DNA of 64,000 nt from Schistocerca nitens (GCF_023898315.1 NC_064619.1:301854150-301918149), one strand, 5' to 3'; shown: positions 1-13,135, counted from the stretch's first letter. Numbers and translations: made by a program. Notes: generated by a model from the letters alone, not told the origin.

Positions 1-3000
1 CCGTAATCTCCTAGCAAACAGGTTTCAACAAATTTATAATGCGATGCTAGGAGCCTCAAATACTATCAACTTCTGTGAGCTATTAGTTTCAGCTCCTCTA
101 CATGTTCACTGTCCCATTCAGGATTTGTTACAGTACCAGAGTAATTTTATAGGTGAGGTTTCATCATTTTCATGCTGCCCAGACTGTGTACACATGGGAG
201 CTGATGGTTCAGAGTATGAACTGATGATTCCCTTTGACAGACTTTATATATGTTTACTTTTATTTAAAGATTCTTTTCAGACTCATCAGTAAACACGACT
301 ATGGAATGAGCTGACAGTTTTAGATCTGTTCTTATACGTTTCCATTTTTTCACTTTTTTTTTATCAGTAGCAATGTTGATGGGAATGAGCATTTTGAGAT
401 GTTGCTTACTGAATTTTGTGATGCTCGTTATTATGACGCAGTTTGCAGTATTTGTATGGTCTCAGCACTTTGTGCGATTGGTCTGCACATGTTATTAAAG
501 TGGGGACAGCGACTGCCTTGCAGTTCCACTTGTAGGAGCACTTATTCATGATAAATGCTGTTGGGTTGTGCCTGAGTCGATATATCCACTTAACGTGGCA
601 GCTTTTAACTACTGATACAAAATATGTGGTAAACATTGAAGGTTGTAGCGCTATATGTATCTTCTCTCTGCAGTATAGGTCACTCAGTGGGTAACCATTA
701 TCTCTTGAAAAACTGAATGGCTTCAGTTTCATGCTGAGACTCCTGTTTCATGGGCTGTCTTGGCACATCTGCCATGTATTGCCTGCCCATTACTTGCAAC
801 AATTTGGTTTTCATCACTTCACAACAAAACTATCTATGCACAAACATGTGTTGGCCAACTAGTGAAATCAAGACAAAATCTGAAACAGAATCTAGCTACA
901 ATTCACCCAGGGGGATCATCTGCCAGTTAATATATGAAGTGGAAAGTCCACCTGACATTTCAGAGTATAATTAATACCTGACAATAACTATAACCCACAC
1001 TGCTGAAGTATTGCAGCTCTTAATCATTTCCACACCACTACATTCTCACTCTCAAGAAATATTTGGAAGAAACAATGTTCTGTCTACAGAGAAAGATGAC
1101 TGATGTATCATACCATTTTTTTTTTAGATGCAATCATATTATATATTGACAGTCATAACAAATTTCAGCTGTAAATTTGATATCTTCACAGTCTACAGTA
1201 TATAAAAATATAAAAGATGCACATAAAACTTAATAGAATAAAAACAATAATACTTGGCAGTTCATACCTGTCTATAACATTATGGCTCTTGTTAATAAAT
1301 AGTTCAAACTCACTTTAAAGTGACAACTAGAATGTAAGCTGGTACTTACAAAATTGTGCGGTTTTTTAGATAGTCATAATACATATGCACAAATCATGAT
1401 TTACCATTCTGTGTGAAATAGTGTTAGTGGTGAAAATCTACTGACTTGCAGATTTGTCCCAATATTTTTTATCCGGAATAGCTTACTAGCTCTTGAGGTA
1501 ATATGGGATACACTATCACTTTGACATCATTTAAGAAATAGGATACCTTGTGTATTCATCTAAGCTCAAAAACTAATGCTTTAAGAGATTTTAAGGGTGC
1601 CTGCACAGCACCTACCATTCATTTACTCATGGTGCATTTATCACTAGGTTTATCGGCCTCTACAACAATTACCACTTTTGTTATTTTGTAAGAAGAGTGA
1701 CAGCCCTAAAAGTTGTAATGTCTCTTGCAGCGGTCTCTCTGCGTTATTTTCAGAAATTTTATAAATTATATAACTCAGTACATATCTCGAAATATCTCTT
1801 CTTATCATACCAATTATCAATGCAAAGTAGTTTCAATCCCAATTATTCCTTGGAGCGTCCATTTACTCCATGGAATAGCTTCTCTGCTATCTATGTTTTC
1901 TCTTATGAAAAGAATGAAGGACTTCTTGCCGATTAGTCGTAAAAGAAGGAGGATGTATATGTATGTATTGTTGAGCTAGTCGCCATCTTGATGAGATTCT
2001 GTATGAGAAGGAATTTAATACATGAACTAAACTAAAGTAAGTGTGTTCGCGTATTATTTAACTGATTATTATTGTCAGTGTCTGCTTACTACGCTGTGTT
2101 GCACGGGATCAGTGGGAAACGTCTGATTTACACTGGACGAACCTGCCGTTTTGTATGCTCAAGATATCCAGTTACTTCAAATAAATAGGCTAATACGGTC
2201 TTACCAGCAGATCTCCGGTCTTCCCCATGTGATCACCGAAAGTTAATAATTATTAAAAATGTTTCCAGGAGATCGACTGACAATTTTCGTCGCACCGAGA
2301 CTTCGAAATTGCTTCACTGCCTTATGGAATTTTAAGTTAAGCTCAATTTAATCAGGATAGAACATTATTGAACTGTGTGAATGTGATAAGCCTGCTTTGT
2401 GAATGAAAATTCCCTTAACATACGCATGTTTTTACTATCCTGATCAGTGAAGCTAAATCAGGCCGGTGTGAGAGAGGTTTTTAAATTTTAGATTCCACAA
2501 AAAAATATTAAAAAAGTCATCTGAACAATAATTTTTATCATACTGGCTTCCATTGGATGAAGTAAAACTTTTCATTACTTTGATTCTGTTACTGTACATT
2601 TCAGCTAAGAAGTATAATACCCAAGTTCACTTCTATTACATGCTGGACCAATCTCCTACGATTTCACTACTATATGTGTGGAGTTCTTGGACTTTGCCCC
2701 ATGTACAACCATTCAGTTGGGTTACACTTACGTTTGGTACTCTTTTGTACATTGTTTCAACAATATATCTGTAGTTATTTTATCTTCAAATAAGTTCAAG
2801 TTATATTTATTCTAAGATTACATTTAAAAATATCAGTTGTCTGTAGCTGAAACTGTACAGCAATAGAAACACAATTCGAGGAAGTTTTACTACATCCAAT
2901 GGCAGTTGGTGTGGTAAAATGCTACATAACAAATAACTGAAACAGCAAACATAACAAATAACTAAAACAGCAATAAATGTGAAAAAATTACTGCATTATA

Positions 3001-3070
3001 TGCCACTAAACCTTCATTTGGTAAAGTGATAGAAAATTATTTTCCCAAAAGTACAGCAACAATAACTTAC
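1..3070. other. Intronic or 3' flanking sequence, no gene recognised
   Basis: This stretch lies downstream of the last SCAPER exon I can recognise (ending at 3071) and begins as an intron with a good GTAAGT donor on the minus strand. It is AT-rich. Its open frames are short, on both strands, and resemble no family I know. I looked on the minus strand for the next SCAPER segment, the helical region after the LLHHRLT residues, and did not find it, so the remaining exons probably lie beyond position 1. No confident repeat boundary was seen. Confidence 0.6.
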
Positions 3071-3194
3071 TGTTAATCTGTGGTGAAGAAGGTCCAATAC
3101 TGTGCTTACTTTATTGCTAAACAAAACATATTTGCAGTTTACTTCATTTGCTTGACAAGCAAGAGTATATGATGTGCAAACTGTTACATAGCAT
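3071..3194 (-). CDS. SCAPER: SCAPER exon 11 of those visible (C-terminal helical region)
   Basis: This is a 124-nt exon with an acceptor in TTTTTCAG and a GTAAGT donor. It enters in phase 2 and leaves in phase 0. It joins the previous exon to give a Lys codon, followed by 41 residues beginning CYVTVCTSYTLACQ and ending YVLFSNKVSTVLDLLHHRLT. The Leu-Phe-Ser-Asn-Lys followed by a Leu-rich helix corresponds to the same place in vertebrate SCAPER, after the AFQA segment. Being short, it is easily missed by ORF length filters. It sits 110 nt downstream of the previous exon. The next exon was not found. Confidence 0.88.
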
Positions 3195-3304
3195 CTGAAA
3201 AAGACATAGTTAATATTAGAAACTACACCATTTAATTCAAATTGGTAAAAAGAATTAATATGTGTATTTAAAGACTGATTGCTATGATTTTGATTTTATC
3301 TTAC

Positions 3305-3417
3305 TTGGAAGACAAGTATGGAGCCATGTTTGGAGGTACATCCATAGCCAAATTAAGCATGTTTGAAAGCACAGTAAAACCATTCAGTGCCTGGAAAGCC
3401 AACTGATCAAGCGTATT
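3305..3417 (-). CDS. SCAPER: SCAPER exon 10 of those visible
   Basis: This 113-nt exon has an acceptor in CTTTACAG and a GTAAGA donor, and runs from phase 0 to phase 2. It encodes NTLDQLAFQALNGFTVLSNM, then a stretch ending VPPNMAPYLSS. The DQLAFQALNG core aligns with the D-Q-I-A-F-Q-A segment that follows the LGE-ITRIL helix in vertebrate SCAPER. It begins the C-terminal helical region of the protein. Only 110 nt separate it from the next exon. Confidence 0.9.
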
Positions 3418-3804
3418 CTGTAAAGAGAACACACAAACAAAATAATGTGAAAGGTGCATACCTAACAATGTAGGGAAAGAAAAACACTGAACACACACAC
3501 AAACACAATAATTATGTTCAGTTTGAATTCTGACAATAACTTGGCATATGGACAGCAACAAGAAGGCAGGCAAAACAATGACAGAATCAGCAAAAATACA
3601 TGTAAGAAACGAAATTATCCAAATACAAAACTAGCAGTCCTTGTCATCAGAGACGGAAAAAGGATTTTAAAAAGGTATGTATAGTAAAAATCACAACATT
3701 TTTTTTTTATTTTTTGAAGAAAAAAAGAGTACAACAAGAGTACTTCCATTAGGAATGTGGGTGCACTCAATGACTGTGATATGACTTTCAAGCAATCAGC
3801 TGAC

Positions 3805-4076
3805 TTTTTCTTTCAATTTTTATTAGGCAAATCTAGATTTTGGCTAGCACTTAGCCATTATCAATGCACTGTTTCATAGTATCAATGCATGTCCTAGTAC
3901 ATCAGTTTCCTATTGTTTGGGCTTCTGTCACAGTTTGTTCAAGACTACTGTGACAGAAGCCTGAACAATAGGAGACTGACGTACTAGGGAATGAATTGAT
4001 ACTATGAAATAGTGTGTGATGATGGCTAGGCACTAGCCAAAATCTAGATTTTGCCTGATAAAATCTGAAAGAAAAG
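3805..4076. repeat. Foldback (hairpin) element, about 270 bp
   Basis: The left arm (about 3805-3926) and the right arm (about 3940-4076) are near-complementary along their whole length. Both carry AAATCTAGATTTTGGCTAG (or its complement), the CATAGTATCAAT block and the CCTATTGTT block. The arms meet at a near-perfect palindromic centre, CTTCTGTCACAG / CTGTGACAGAAG, with a 14-nt spacer. The whole sequence could fold into one hairpin. It is probably a non-autonomous foldback or MITE-type element in the SCAPER intron. No clear target-site duplication was identified. Confidence 0.75.
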
Positions 4077-7000
4077 GATGAATGATTGCTGTGCTTTATC
4101 ATTTGCAAAAGGAGTATAGGATGGGGGAAACCTGTGGATGTTAGGGAATATAAGCTGCTTTAAAATGATTCTTCATTTAATTGTTTGAAGTTACAAATTA
4201 TGTTGACTAGAAAAATAAAAACATTTTATCATTTTTTGAACTGAAAATGTTAAATATGAGATAGCTGGTCGAAAGTATGATGAACACATGATATTCTTAA
4301 TGCATGTTTACACCTGTGCAGTTTTTTGGGTGCACTATCTGCATCCAGTCATTGCGCGAAGAGGAAGGAGGTGCACGCACCAGTGCAAAGTCACTCATGC
4401 CTCTGATTCATGCACATGGGCCACCGTCTGCAGACACAGGAGTCTCTTTAGCATAGATGGGGAGAAATGTGTAACAGTTGTACACTTGTGCATTGTCCTC
4501 TGCATTTGGTGCTTTGTTTCACTACATTTCATAGTTAAAAGATTCAATTTTTAACATGCCTTCAAATTTGTCTTTGCATTAGCACTTTGGATTAGTGGTC
4601 CAACAAGAAACATGAAGAATTTAAATAGTATTATCATGCATTTCCTGTTTTCTGGCTGTTTAATTCTGTGGACTATAAAAACAGAGTTTCCAGCTCCTCA
4701 CAAATAAGAACAACCTGGAAACAAAATTGTCCAACCTTCTGATGAATACACATTGAAGAAGAGCACTGATTCTGGGGCTCTTGATGTGCCACAGCCATCC
4801 TGGTTCCATTCCAAGCCACTCTGATTCTTAAATAGTTTGCAGGAAGGAGAGAGAACAACACAGAAATTTCTAGCAGTAATGCACATCCATAAACTACTTT
4901 TTGATTTGCAAATGGAATTGGAAATGCATCATCTAATGTCTGGTTATCTCTTCATTAGCCACCAGTCAATCCCTGTATGTTTGTAGATCCATATACGAAA
5001 CTACTTCCTTCTGTGCTTCACAAATTTCAACACATCTGGCTTACAAAGGGATAATCAGACCTAATCAAGGATTTTGACAAATCTGGGTCCATGACTAGCG
5101 ACTTTTCATGCAACAGCACCTAGTTTCTGAGAAAATCGATGTTCTCAATTTATGCGTTCCCCCTATAACTGTAATGTTTATTGCGTTTTGGCCAAGTGGG
5201 TAAGGTTTGTGGCTACCATGATGGTAATAATGGTTCAAATCCCGCCTCTGTAGTTATGGTTTTTTTCCTCCTTCCTTTTCTCTTTTTCTTTCTTTCTTAT
5301 TGTACAGAATATCATTAAGTCGTACATGTTAGGCAAAATTATTCAAAAATTACCATTTTTGCGATGGTAATTTTATTAATAAATCAATCAAATTTTCTTC
5401 AGATATGTATTCTGTTTGTTATAGCATACAATACAGAATCATCTTACTCACTATTGCTTGCCTGGCTTGACATGCTAGAACAGAAGTTTGGATGGCATTT
5501 GTTTGCAAGCAACTGAAACAGTGATTTGTAGAGCACTAAGCATATTTAATGAAAAGTACTGCCCTGTAGGCACACTGATTTTTCAGAAGTGATACCAGAA
5601 AACACAGTTCTTTCAAATTCAAATAAACCATTCTTTCTTCAGTCGACTTTGATGTGAACCATACTGTAAAAGCAGGCACACTAAATTTATGCTGAATCAA
5701 AGAATGAATTTTTTATGGAATCTTGTCTCTAAACAATTTCTCTATTAGGCTTTAGCAAGGTGGAAGCATTTTGAATTTTTTTCATGAAAATTTTAACCTG
5801 CTTGTAAAAACAAAAATCACAGGGTTGACAAAGTGGAGTGCCCTTTTGTGGGATAATTTTTACGGTGCAGGTGCAAGCTTTTGTTTAGCTTATAGTTTGA
5901 CTGTAAAGTGTCTAATCAGTCTGCCTTCCCTACAGATGTAAAACATACGGAAACATATCTTGTCCCATGAACAGAAGACTGACAGATATTAAAAACTCTT
6001 CATACAGCACAATCATGAACTCCCCTGGTTTCGTGCAGGTCACAAGTAAATTTTTTAATTTATCAGTCCATTTATCCACTTTTTTTTAACAATCCAACCA
6101 AATTTCCTGAACGGTTCTTGCATACATAGGAAAACATAAGGGAATACCTTTCCCATCAGCATTGTAATATACTTTTCTGTAAAAGAATGACTAACCTTGT
6201 ACAATTTTTTTTTTTTTTCTGCACATGGGACAGTTTTCACTCCTTGTTCTGCATAGGACCAATTGTATGTGGATTGGTACTGGCAGCCATTTTGATTGGT
6301 ATTAATTAAATAATCAAGATCACAATTGGTTATGAGTAATTTCTCTGCATCCAGAAATATTAAAAAAAAGTGCAGTGTCAGTATTCAAACCTGTACTGTT
6401 AGCGAGGTAGCCATAAACTCTAGCTGCTGTCTTGCACTTGCTTGATCTAAACTTAACTAACGTTTCAGGTATACAAGATATGCATAAAACTTGAATATCT
6501 ATTTTCTCAAAACTAGGGGATGTCACATGAAAACCTGCGATCCATGTAGTCATAACAGATCCCTCTACAACATAACCGAAATTCATCAAAATCTATAATT
6601 AACAAGTCTGATAGTCCCCTTGTTAGACACTGAATCAAATTCACCAAAGCAACAATAAAATATCCAGACATTTCAGATACTTTGTAACGCTGCAATCTAT
6701 GGGCCCTCTCAGTGTAGCAAAAATATGTATTCATAATATAAACTGAAGGACTTTACTAGCATGTTGATTTGGTGATGGTACTTTCTCTTTGCAATATAAA
6801 GTTTTCTCGTGTTTAGAATTCATCATTATGATTACACACTTTGTGAAATAAATAAGATTCACATACTTATGTTCTTGACCTATTCATTATAAATGTTAAT
6901 AATTATCAAGTATCCACACAAATCTGGAGACCTAACTTCTAGGTCATTTTCCAGATCTTTTCATATGGTGCAGACATATTAGTAGCTGTATGAATTGCTC

Positions 7001-7080
7001 TTTCTTCCTTGACATTTAGCCAAGATATAATCTCCTACATCTACATGTGCTAGTGATTCTCCAACAGAAAGAGGTTCCTA
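4077..7080. other. Unclassified intron sequence
   Basis: AT-rich intronic DNA containing only short ORFs of no recognised family, apart from a tRNA-like segment near 5.2 kb that is listed separately. Confidence 0.5.
5185..5258 (+). repeat. tRNA-like SINE head (possible)
   Basis: The segment contains GGCCAAGTGGGTAAG, resembling a pol III A box with its tRNA D-arm, and GGTTCAAATCCCG, resembling a B box, about 45 nt apart. It is followed by a T-rich stretch. The acceptor arms do not pair convincingly, so I do not call a functional tRNA. It is more likely the head of a tRNA-derived SINE. Boundaries and target-site duplications were not resolved. Confidence 0.45.
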
Positions 7081-7089
7081 CTCAATGGT

Positions 7090-7125
7090 CTAAAGATGAC
7101 CACAGTAGTGGTCGAAACTGGTCAC
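7090..7125 (+). other. Hammerhead-like motif (degenerate)
   Basis: A perfect 6-bp hairpin, GACCAC-AGTA-GTGGTC, is followed directly by GAAAC and then TGGTCACC. Stem, GAAA and a nearby GUC match the stem II/core arrangement of small hammerhead ribozymes found in Penelope-like elements. The upstream box is CTAAAGAT instead of CTGATGA, so it is probably inactive. Confidence 0.4.
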
Positions 7126-7479
7126 CTTGTTAAATAAATCGAGATCAAGACTGTTTTTAATAGTAATTATTTATAAGACATTGATCACTGCTGTTCCCGT
7201 AATGCATTCAAAAGTTCTCCAAAGAGACTTGAGAATCACAGTCCGTCTCCTCAGTTTCCAGTCAGTCTCCTCAGTTTCCTCTCTCTTTCATGCACTTGCC
7301 ACAACTTTGGTCAGAGCTGTAGTTTCCTTGCTCTTCAGTGTTTGGCCTTTTTTTGTTTTGAGGCTTTTCTCTTTCAGCAATGAGCTTACTGTGTCATTCT
7401 GAGATTATTAAAGGTGAGAATGGGTCTATCGGATTACACTTGGTCACAGGTTTGTAAGGGTTACATCCTCCTCCGCCAC

Positions 7480-7480
<1 letters not shown>

Positions 7481-7548
<68 letters not shown>

Positions 7549-7562
7549 CCCCCCCCCCCCCC
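7481..7562. repeat. (CT)n followed by poly(C)
   Basis: About 65 nt of CT dinucleotides run directly into 17 C residues. Simple-sequence DNA in the intron. Confidence 0.95.
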
Positions 7563-9107
7563 TGTCACAGTGGCATTTATGGTTTCATTAAACTTTCTTG
7601 CTTTTGTATGTTACAACTCTGACTTATTTCAGGATCCAGTTGATACACAACATACTGTGATCTTCTATCTGGACAAATTCCAGTGTTCTTGAAGCCTGAA
7701 ACCCTGTTTTTAGGCATCAAAGCATCTGGTCATATTTTGGAAACAAGATCCACAAATTCTGATTTTGATGATGTTCTCTGATTGCTTCTTTCCATTGAAT
7801 CAACTGTCGTTGAATGGCTTGACCCAACAATTATCTAAAGGTTGCAGCTGGTCAGTTATGTGTGGCAGTAATTTCATGATTGCAACTTCCTCTTACTTTG
7901 CTTTTTCAATTAGTGTGAAATCCAAATAATTAAGGTGTCCATCCAACAGTAAAGGCCTATCTTTTACTGTATCACAGAAATTACTAAAATAACTTGAAAC
8001 GATTGATGCCGTCATGAAATCATGAACTGAATTTGAATATAACGTGTCAGGTAAATAATTTATGCCCTCCCAGGGTCTCTGTAATGCATCCCATCACAGA
8101 GAACTAACAACTTGCAACTGTAGCACAGTCTACATTCTCTAGCACACTGTCAACAATAACATAAAACACGGTACGACAACAGCTGCATTATTGCCAACAG
8201 CAGCAAGAAAAACATATTTCAGTGTGTAGAACTGCATGATGAAGAAATTTAGTGTATCAGTTTTAGGAAACAACTATATCATATTTTGGACCACAATGTA
8301 TCATACATAAGAATTACACGGACTGCATAATAACTATCTACATGAAATAAATTAAACAATAATGAATAATCCAGCAGATGGAACAAAATTTTCTGTTCAT
8401 GCAACAAAATTTGGTAGCTACAAAGTCCATGTTTTCATACATGTGGAAAATATTCTATAACTGCATGCATATTTATTTTCAGTCTGCAAAGCTCTTTGTC
8501 AAAATTATTTTTTATCTAAAAAGAGAAGTTTATAATGGAAAAACAAATTGTGACTAACTACTTCTAAACAAAGACACTATATGTAACATCATTGGCTGGG
8601 TGCATCCTTCATTCTTTAATTTTTTTTTTTTTTTTTTAATTTTAGGTGCCTCAGTTTCGGGACACCTTACTTTGCAAAATGCAGTGATACAATTGTGTAG
8701 AATAGAACCTTTGATTGAAGAGCCAGATAAGTAATCCATAAGTCTGGTATTTGGTTTGGTCCCTAGATAGCTCTGGGATGCCTGTTACAAACATAAACTG
8801 ACTATCACATTTTGTAATATTAAGTCAGAAGGAACTGAGGGCGGGAAAAAACTTTCAGCACGGTTTGTGTTAGATATTAAATTATATGTTACTCACAATT
8901 TGCTTAGTTAATTGTTTCTTATACTAAGGGAAGCCAAAAGCATATCAGTAAAATTACTGTAATGGCGATAAGAAACTTTTGAATTTGTGAGCATCTGGCT
9001 TTTCAAATAGTTCAAGACTGAGCCTCAATCAAACACAATTTTGAACGAATGGTAATGTGACATGTGGGTAAGATACAGGCAATCATCCTGATTATATGAA
9101 ACTTCGT

Positions 9108-9910
9108 GTTATTTATTTATTTATTTATTTAATTTATTTATTTATTTATTCATCTTTAAGCATTTACATGCAATCAATGTCGTCATGAGTAATGTACAAT
9201 TTACATATTAAGAAATATAACTATTGTGAAGTATCACACAAAGCTAAAGTATATATTTTAAAAGAACTTACATAATAAAGGAATACATTTGATACATAAA
9301 GATATCCCACATAACTAAAGTGTGCATTTTAAAGAACATGCATAATAAAAGAATACATAAGATACGTAAGGATTTCTCTACATGTTTAACAGTTAAATGT
9401 GGAACTACAGAGATAAAAAAAGCTTAGGAAGAGGTACAAACAGAGTTGCAAGTTGTTTTGTAAGACAGGTCTATTTTTGAAGAGTTTTCAAATTCTTTAA
9501 CACTGTAAAAAGCTTTGTCTTTCAGCCATTTTTTTAGTCTTACTTTTAAATATATTAAGAGAGACACAATGTGCCTGCACAGGTAATGTGTTGAAAAGCC
9601 TTATTCCCATGTATTCATAACTGTCTTGTGTTTTCTTGAGTCGAGTTGTTGGTATGTCTATGTTAAATGTTTGACGAGTGTTATGATTATGAACGGACTG
9701 CCTAAGGTTGTAACTGTTAAAGTTTTCTTTTATGTACAAAAGGCAGCTGTATATAAAAAGAGAAGGGACTGTCATAATCTGTAATTCTTTGAAGTATGAC
9801 CTACATGATATGTTATTTTTGGTATCCCAGAGATGCTCCTGATGGCTTTCTTCTGCCAAATAAAAATTTTCCTGGACCGTGGAGAATTACCCCATAGAAG
9901 AATACCATAG
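9108..9910 (-). mobile_element. 5'-truncated LINE, C-terminal RT region and 3' tail
   Basis: Reading on the minus strand, the frame starts with YGILLWGNS and QKKAIRSISGI. It continues (9859-9497) through SYFKELQIMTVPSLFIYS, LRQSVHNHNTRQ and YEYMGIRLFNTLP. These are characteristic of the region after the reverse transcriptase domain in CR1/Jockey-group non-LTR retrotransposons. The 3' end runs into an AAAT-type repeat (about 9109-9151 on the plus strand), as expected of a LINE tail. The 5' end is lost at a GA-rich simple repeat near 9910. No catalytic RT core remains. Confidence 0.75.
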
Positions 9911-10099
9911 CTAAAGAGAGAGAGAGAGACAGAGAGAGAGAGAAACAAAGTAACCCCACAAAAAATATGATAATCACTCTGAACAAACATCAACTGTCTA
10001 AATTTACAATGTTTACTTTTATCTAACTTGACCGTACATTCTTCATAAAACATTCTGAATATGAGACAAGAAAACACATTTCTGCCAGTAATTTGCAAG

Positions 10100-11307
10100 A
10101 TCTAGGTTTTAAGTTCCAAGCCCATTTTCTAAAAATGTAACTAAGAAGTTCTGAAACAAGGGCAAAAGTATTTATCCACACTTAAAATGATTATGTTAAT
10201 TAAAAATTACAACTGAGAACCATGAAAGCAGTTAGTTTTTATGGAGTGGGGTTGGGGCCGCAAGCAGCCTCCAGCACTCATTATTATTAAAGTATCATTT
10301 CTCATCATCCGTTCTTCAATACTTTTTTTTCATTAGTGTGACAGATGTTTACTACCGATCTTTGAAGTGCAATTAACAACTTGGAATTTGTCATCATTTC
10401 CAGAAGAAACTGGGAATATCTTTTGCAAACTTAGTCAGTTTTTAATTATGACAACTCCTCATGTGAAGTAAAGAGAAATGCAGCAACAGCACACTGAAAA
10501 CATAAGTGCTGGAAGTTTGAAATACATATCCGTCATTGCACAGAATGTAGTAACAAAAATTCTCTCACAATAAAGAACATCGTAAGTGTCAAAATTTATT
10601 TAAGCATTTTTAAAGAGTTCTGCAGTCTGACTAATATAAAATAACATAAAAAGCATGCTAACTTTTATAAATGCATAATCTGCCACCAGTCAGGTGGAAA
10701 TGAGTGTGCAACAGGCATAAGAAAGAACCAGTATTTTCATAAGTCACCCATTCGCAGACTGTAATACTTCTTTAGACAGCAGCCTTACACAGAGGCTGGG
10801 TGGATTTCTCGTCTTCAGATTTTAACTGGCTTTAGTAAAGATACTAAGCGTACACACTCAGTGCTTTCATAATGCACATATTACATTATGTGCCCTCTAT
10901 GGATCATATACCTACAGCAAACACTTTTAATACTTTGGCTTTGAACCATTTTCAGACAACATACCCCACTGCCTAGCAACATGTACCAGGTTATAGATGG
11001 GTTATCAAAATGACAATCTCACATGATAATAATTATTAATGTATAGTGTCAGATTTCATCTTGTCATAACAAGGCAATGCGTGAATTTCTGACCTTTGTG
11101 TTCATTAGTACTGGAAACAAAATGAAAGTCTTACCAGAAGCAGCATATAAAGTTCACAGTATACATTTTTCACTCATTACCATTGGACGTTAACTGTCAT
11201 ACTTTTTATAGTGGTGGCAAAACCAAAGTTTCTGGCAACCATGGACTCTAAGCAAAGCAACCTTATTCAAAAAGGAATTTTCGAAAAATATACATAACAA
11301 TTGTCAC
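10100..11307. other. Unclassified intron sequence
   Basis: AT-rich intron between the LINE tail and SCAPER exon 9. I recognise no coding or repeat features. Confidence 0.5.
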
Positions 11308-11497
11308 CTGTTTGGACAGGATGCGGTTCACTTCACCCAAGGCTCGTTCAAGAGCTGTTACAGAATTATTTGGCCACTGCCCTTTCCCTTGTGTGTTGTG
11401 TAACTTCTCAACATCACGGAGACATTTCTGGAGGCGAACTTTATTTGGAGACTCTATTTTTTGTGGAATCTCCCTCTTGGATTCATATTCCTGCCCT
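11308..11497 (-). CDS. SCAPER: SCAPER exon 9 of those visible
   Basis: This 190-nt exon has an acceptor in CTTTTTAG and a GTGACA donor, and runs from phase 2 to phase 0. The split Arg codon joins the preceding RMAS to GQEYES. It encodes GQEYESKREIPQKIESPNK, RLQKCLRDVEKL, GQWPNNSVTALERALGEVNR and ILSKQ. The pattern W-x-N-N-x-V-x-A-L-[DE]-R-x-L-G-E-x-x-R-I-L is a distinctive SCAPER segment after the zinc finger. Flanking introns are large, and the upstream one contains the long palindromes at 11.9-13.5 kb. Confidence 0.93.
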
Positions 11498-11877
11498 CTA
11501 AAAAGCAAGAATATTATGATTAAATATTTTCAGAACTGCTTCAATTGAAAATGTTAGTACATCATAATGCATTTTAAGATATAATAAACTTACAAGGCAT
11601 AAAAGTAAAACTTGAATACATAGCCACAACTGAAATTTTGTACCAGACCAAAACTTAAACCCTGCTCATTTTAAGCAGTCAACTCAACTGTGCATGGCTC
11701 CATGTCTGACTCAGAATTTCATTGTTACTAGTGATGTAATCAGTGCATTCAATTCATTTTGTAGACAGTGAAATACACTATTAAAAACCAGATATATAAT
11801 ACGGAGAGCGAAGAGGGGAGGGGTGGAGGGGAGGAGGGTTTACTTCACATGATGTGTGTGTATATATATATATATAT

Positions 11878-12491
11878 ATATCTAAAAAGAAAGATGATGA
11901 GACTTACCAAACAAAAGCGCTGGCAGGTCGATAGACACACAAACAAACACAAATATACACACAAAATTCAAGCTTTCGCAACAAACTGTTGCCTCATCAG
12001 GAAAGAGGGAAGGAGAGGGAAAGACGAAAGGATGTGGGTTTTAAGGGAGAGGGTAAGGAGTCATTCCAATCCCGGGAGCGGAAAGACTTACCTTAGGGGG
12101 AAAAAAGGACAGGTATACACTCGCACACACACACATATCCATCCACACATACAGACACAAGCAGACATATTTTGTCTGCTTGTGTCTGTATGTGTGGATG
12201 GATATGTGTGTGTGTGCGAGTGTATACCTGTCCTTTTTTCCCCCTAAGGTAAGTCTTTCCGCTCCCGGGATTGGAATGACTCCTTACCCTCTCCCTTAAA
12301 ACCCACATCCTTTCGTCTTTCCCTCTCCTTCCCTCTTTCCTGATGAGGCAACAGTTTGTTGCGAAAGCTTGAATTTTGTGTGTATATTTGTGTTTGTTTG
12401 TGTGTCTATCGACCTGCCAGCGCTTTTGTTTGGTAAGTCTCATCATCTTTCTTTTTAGATATATTTTTTCCACGTGGAATGTTTCCCTCTG

Positions 12492-12492
<1 letters not shown>
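11878..12492. repeat. Long near-perfect palindrome, copy 1
   Basis: The left arm (about 11878-12170) and right arm (about 12172-12480) are inverted copies meeting at AAGCAGACATATTTTGTCTG. Each arm carries a GAC-TTACC-AAAC-AAAAGCGCTGGCAGG block, a run of CA-rich sequence, the hairpin AGCTTTCGCAACAAACTGTT, a purine-rich block and a CCCGGGAGCGGAAAGACTTACC block. The right end reads CCACGTGGAATGTTTCCCTC on the plus strand. Open frames inside (about 125-160 codons) are identical on the two strands because of the palindrome and are not genes. Confidence 0.9.

Positions 12493-12555
<63 letters not shown>
12493..12555. repeat. (TA)n between palindromes
   Basis: About 63 nt of TA dinucleotides separate two copies of the same palindromic element. 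Confidence 0.97.
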
Positions 12556-12557
<2 letters not shown>

Positions 12558-12779
12558 AAAGTGATGAGACTTACCAAACAAAAGCGCTGGCAGGTCGATA
12601 GACACACAAACACAAACATACACACAAAATTCTAGCTTTCGCAACAAACGGTTGCTTCGTCAGGAAAGAGGGAAGGAGAGGGAAAGATGAAAGGAAGTGG
12701 GTTTTAAGGGAGAGGGTAAGGAGTCATTCCAATCCCGGGAGCGGAAAGACTTACCTTAGGGGGAAAAAAGGATGGGTAT

Positions 12780-12838
<59 letters not shown>

Positions 12839-13135
12839 TGTGTGTGTGCGCGCGCGAGTGTATACCCGTCCTTTTTTCCCCCTAAGGTAAGTCTTTCCGC
12901 TCCCGGGATTGGAATGACTCCTTACCCTCTCCCTTAAAACCCACTTCCTTTCATCTTTCCCTCTCCTTCCCTCTTTCCTGACGAAGCAACCGTTTGTTGC
13001 GAAAGCTAGAATTTTGTGTGTATGTTTGTGTTTGTTTGTGTGTCTATCGACCTGCCAGCGCTTTTGTTTGGTAAGTCTCATCACTTTCTTTCTTTTTAGA
13101 TATATTTTTTCCATGTGGAATGTTTCCCTCTGTTT
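12556..13135. repeat. Long near-perfect palindrome, copy 2
   Basis: Same family as the palindrome starting at 11878. Here the arms are joined by a (CA)n/(TG)n stretch (12787-12848). The hairpin motif appears as GCAAC-CGTTT-GTTGC, preceded by CTGACGA and followed by GAAAGCT (12978-13007, plus strand), with its mirror at about 12636-12663 on the minus strand. The right end again carries the CCATGTGGAATGTTTCCCTC block. Confidence 0.9.

Noticed and set aside
406-732. 108-codon minus ORF as a further SCAPER exon
   Set aside because: The residues do not resemble the SCAPER C-terminal region and no matching splice sites and phase were found.
5185-5258. Functional tRNA gene
   Set aside because: A- and B-box-like blocks exist but the acceptor and anticodon arms do not pair, so it is listed only as SINE-like.
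7414-7692. ORF with (LS)n and poly-Pro
   Set aside because: It reads through (CT)n and poly(C). The flanking codons have no recognisable similarity.
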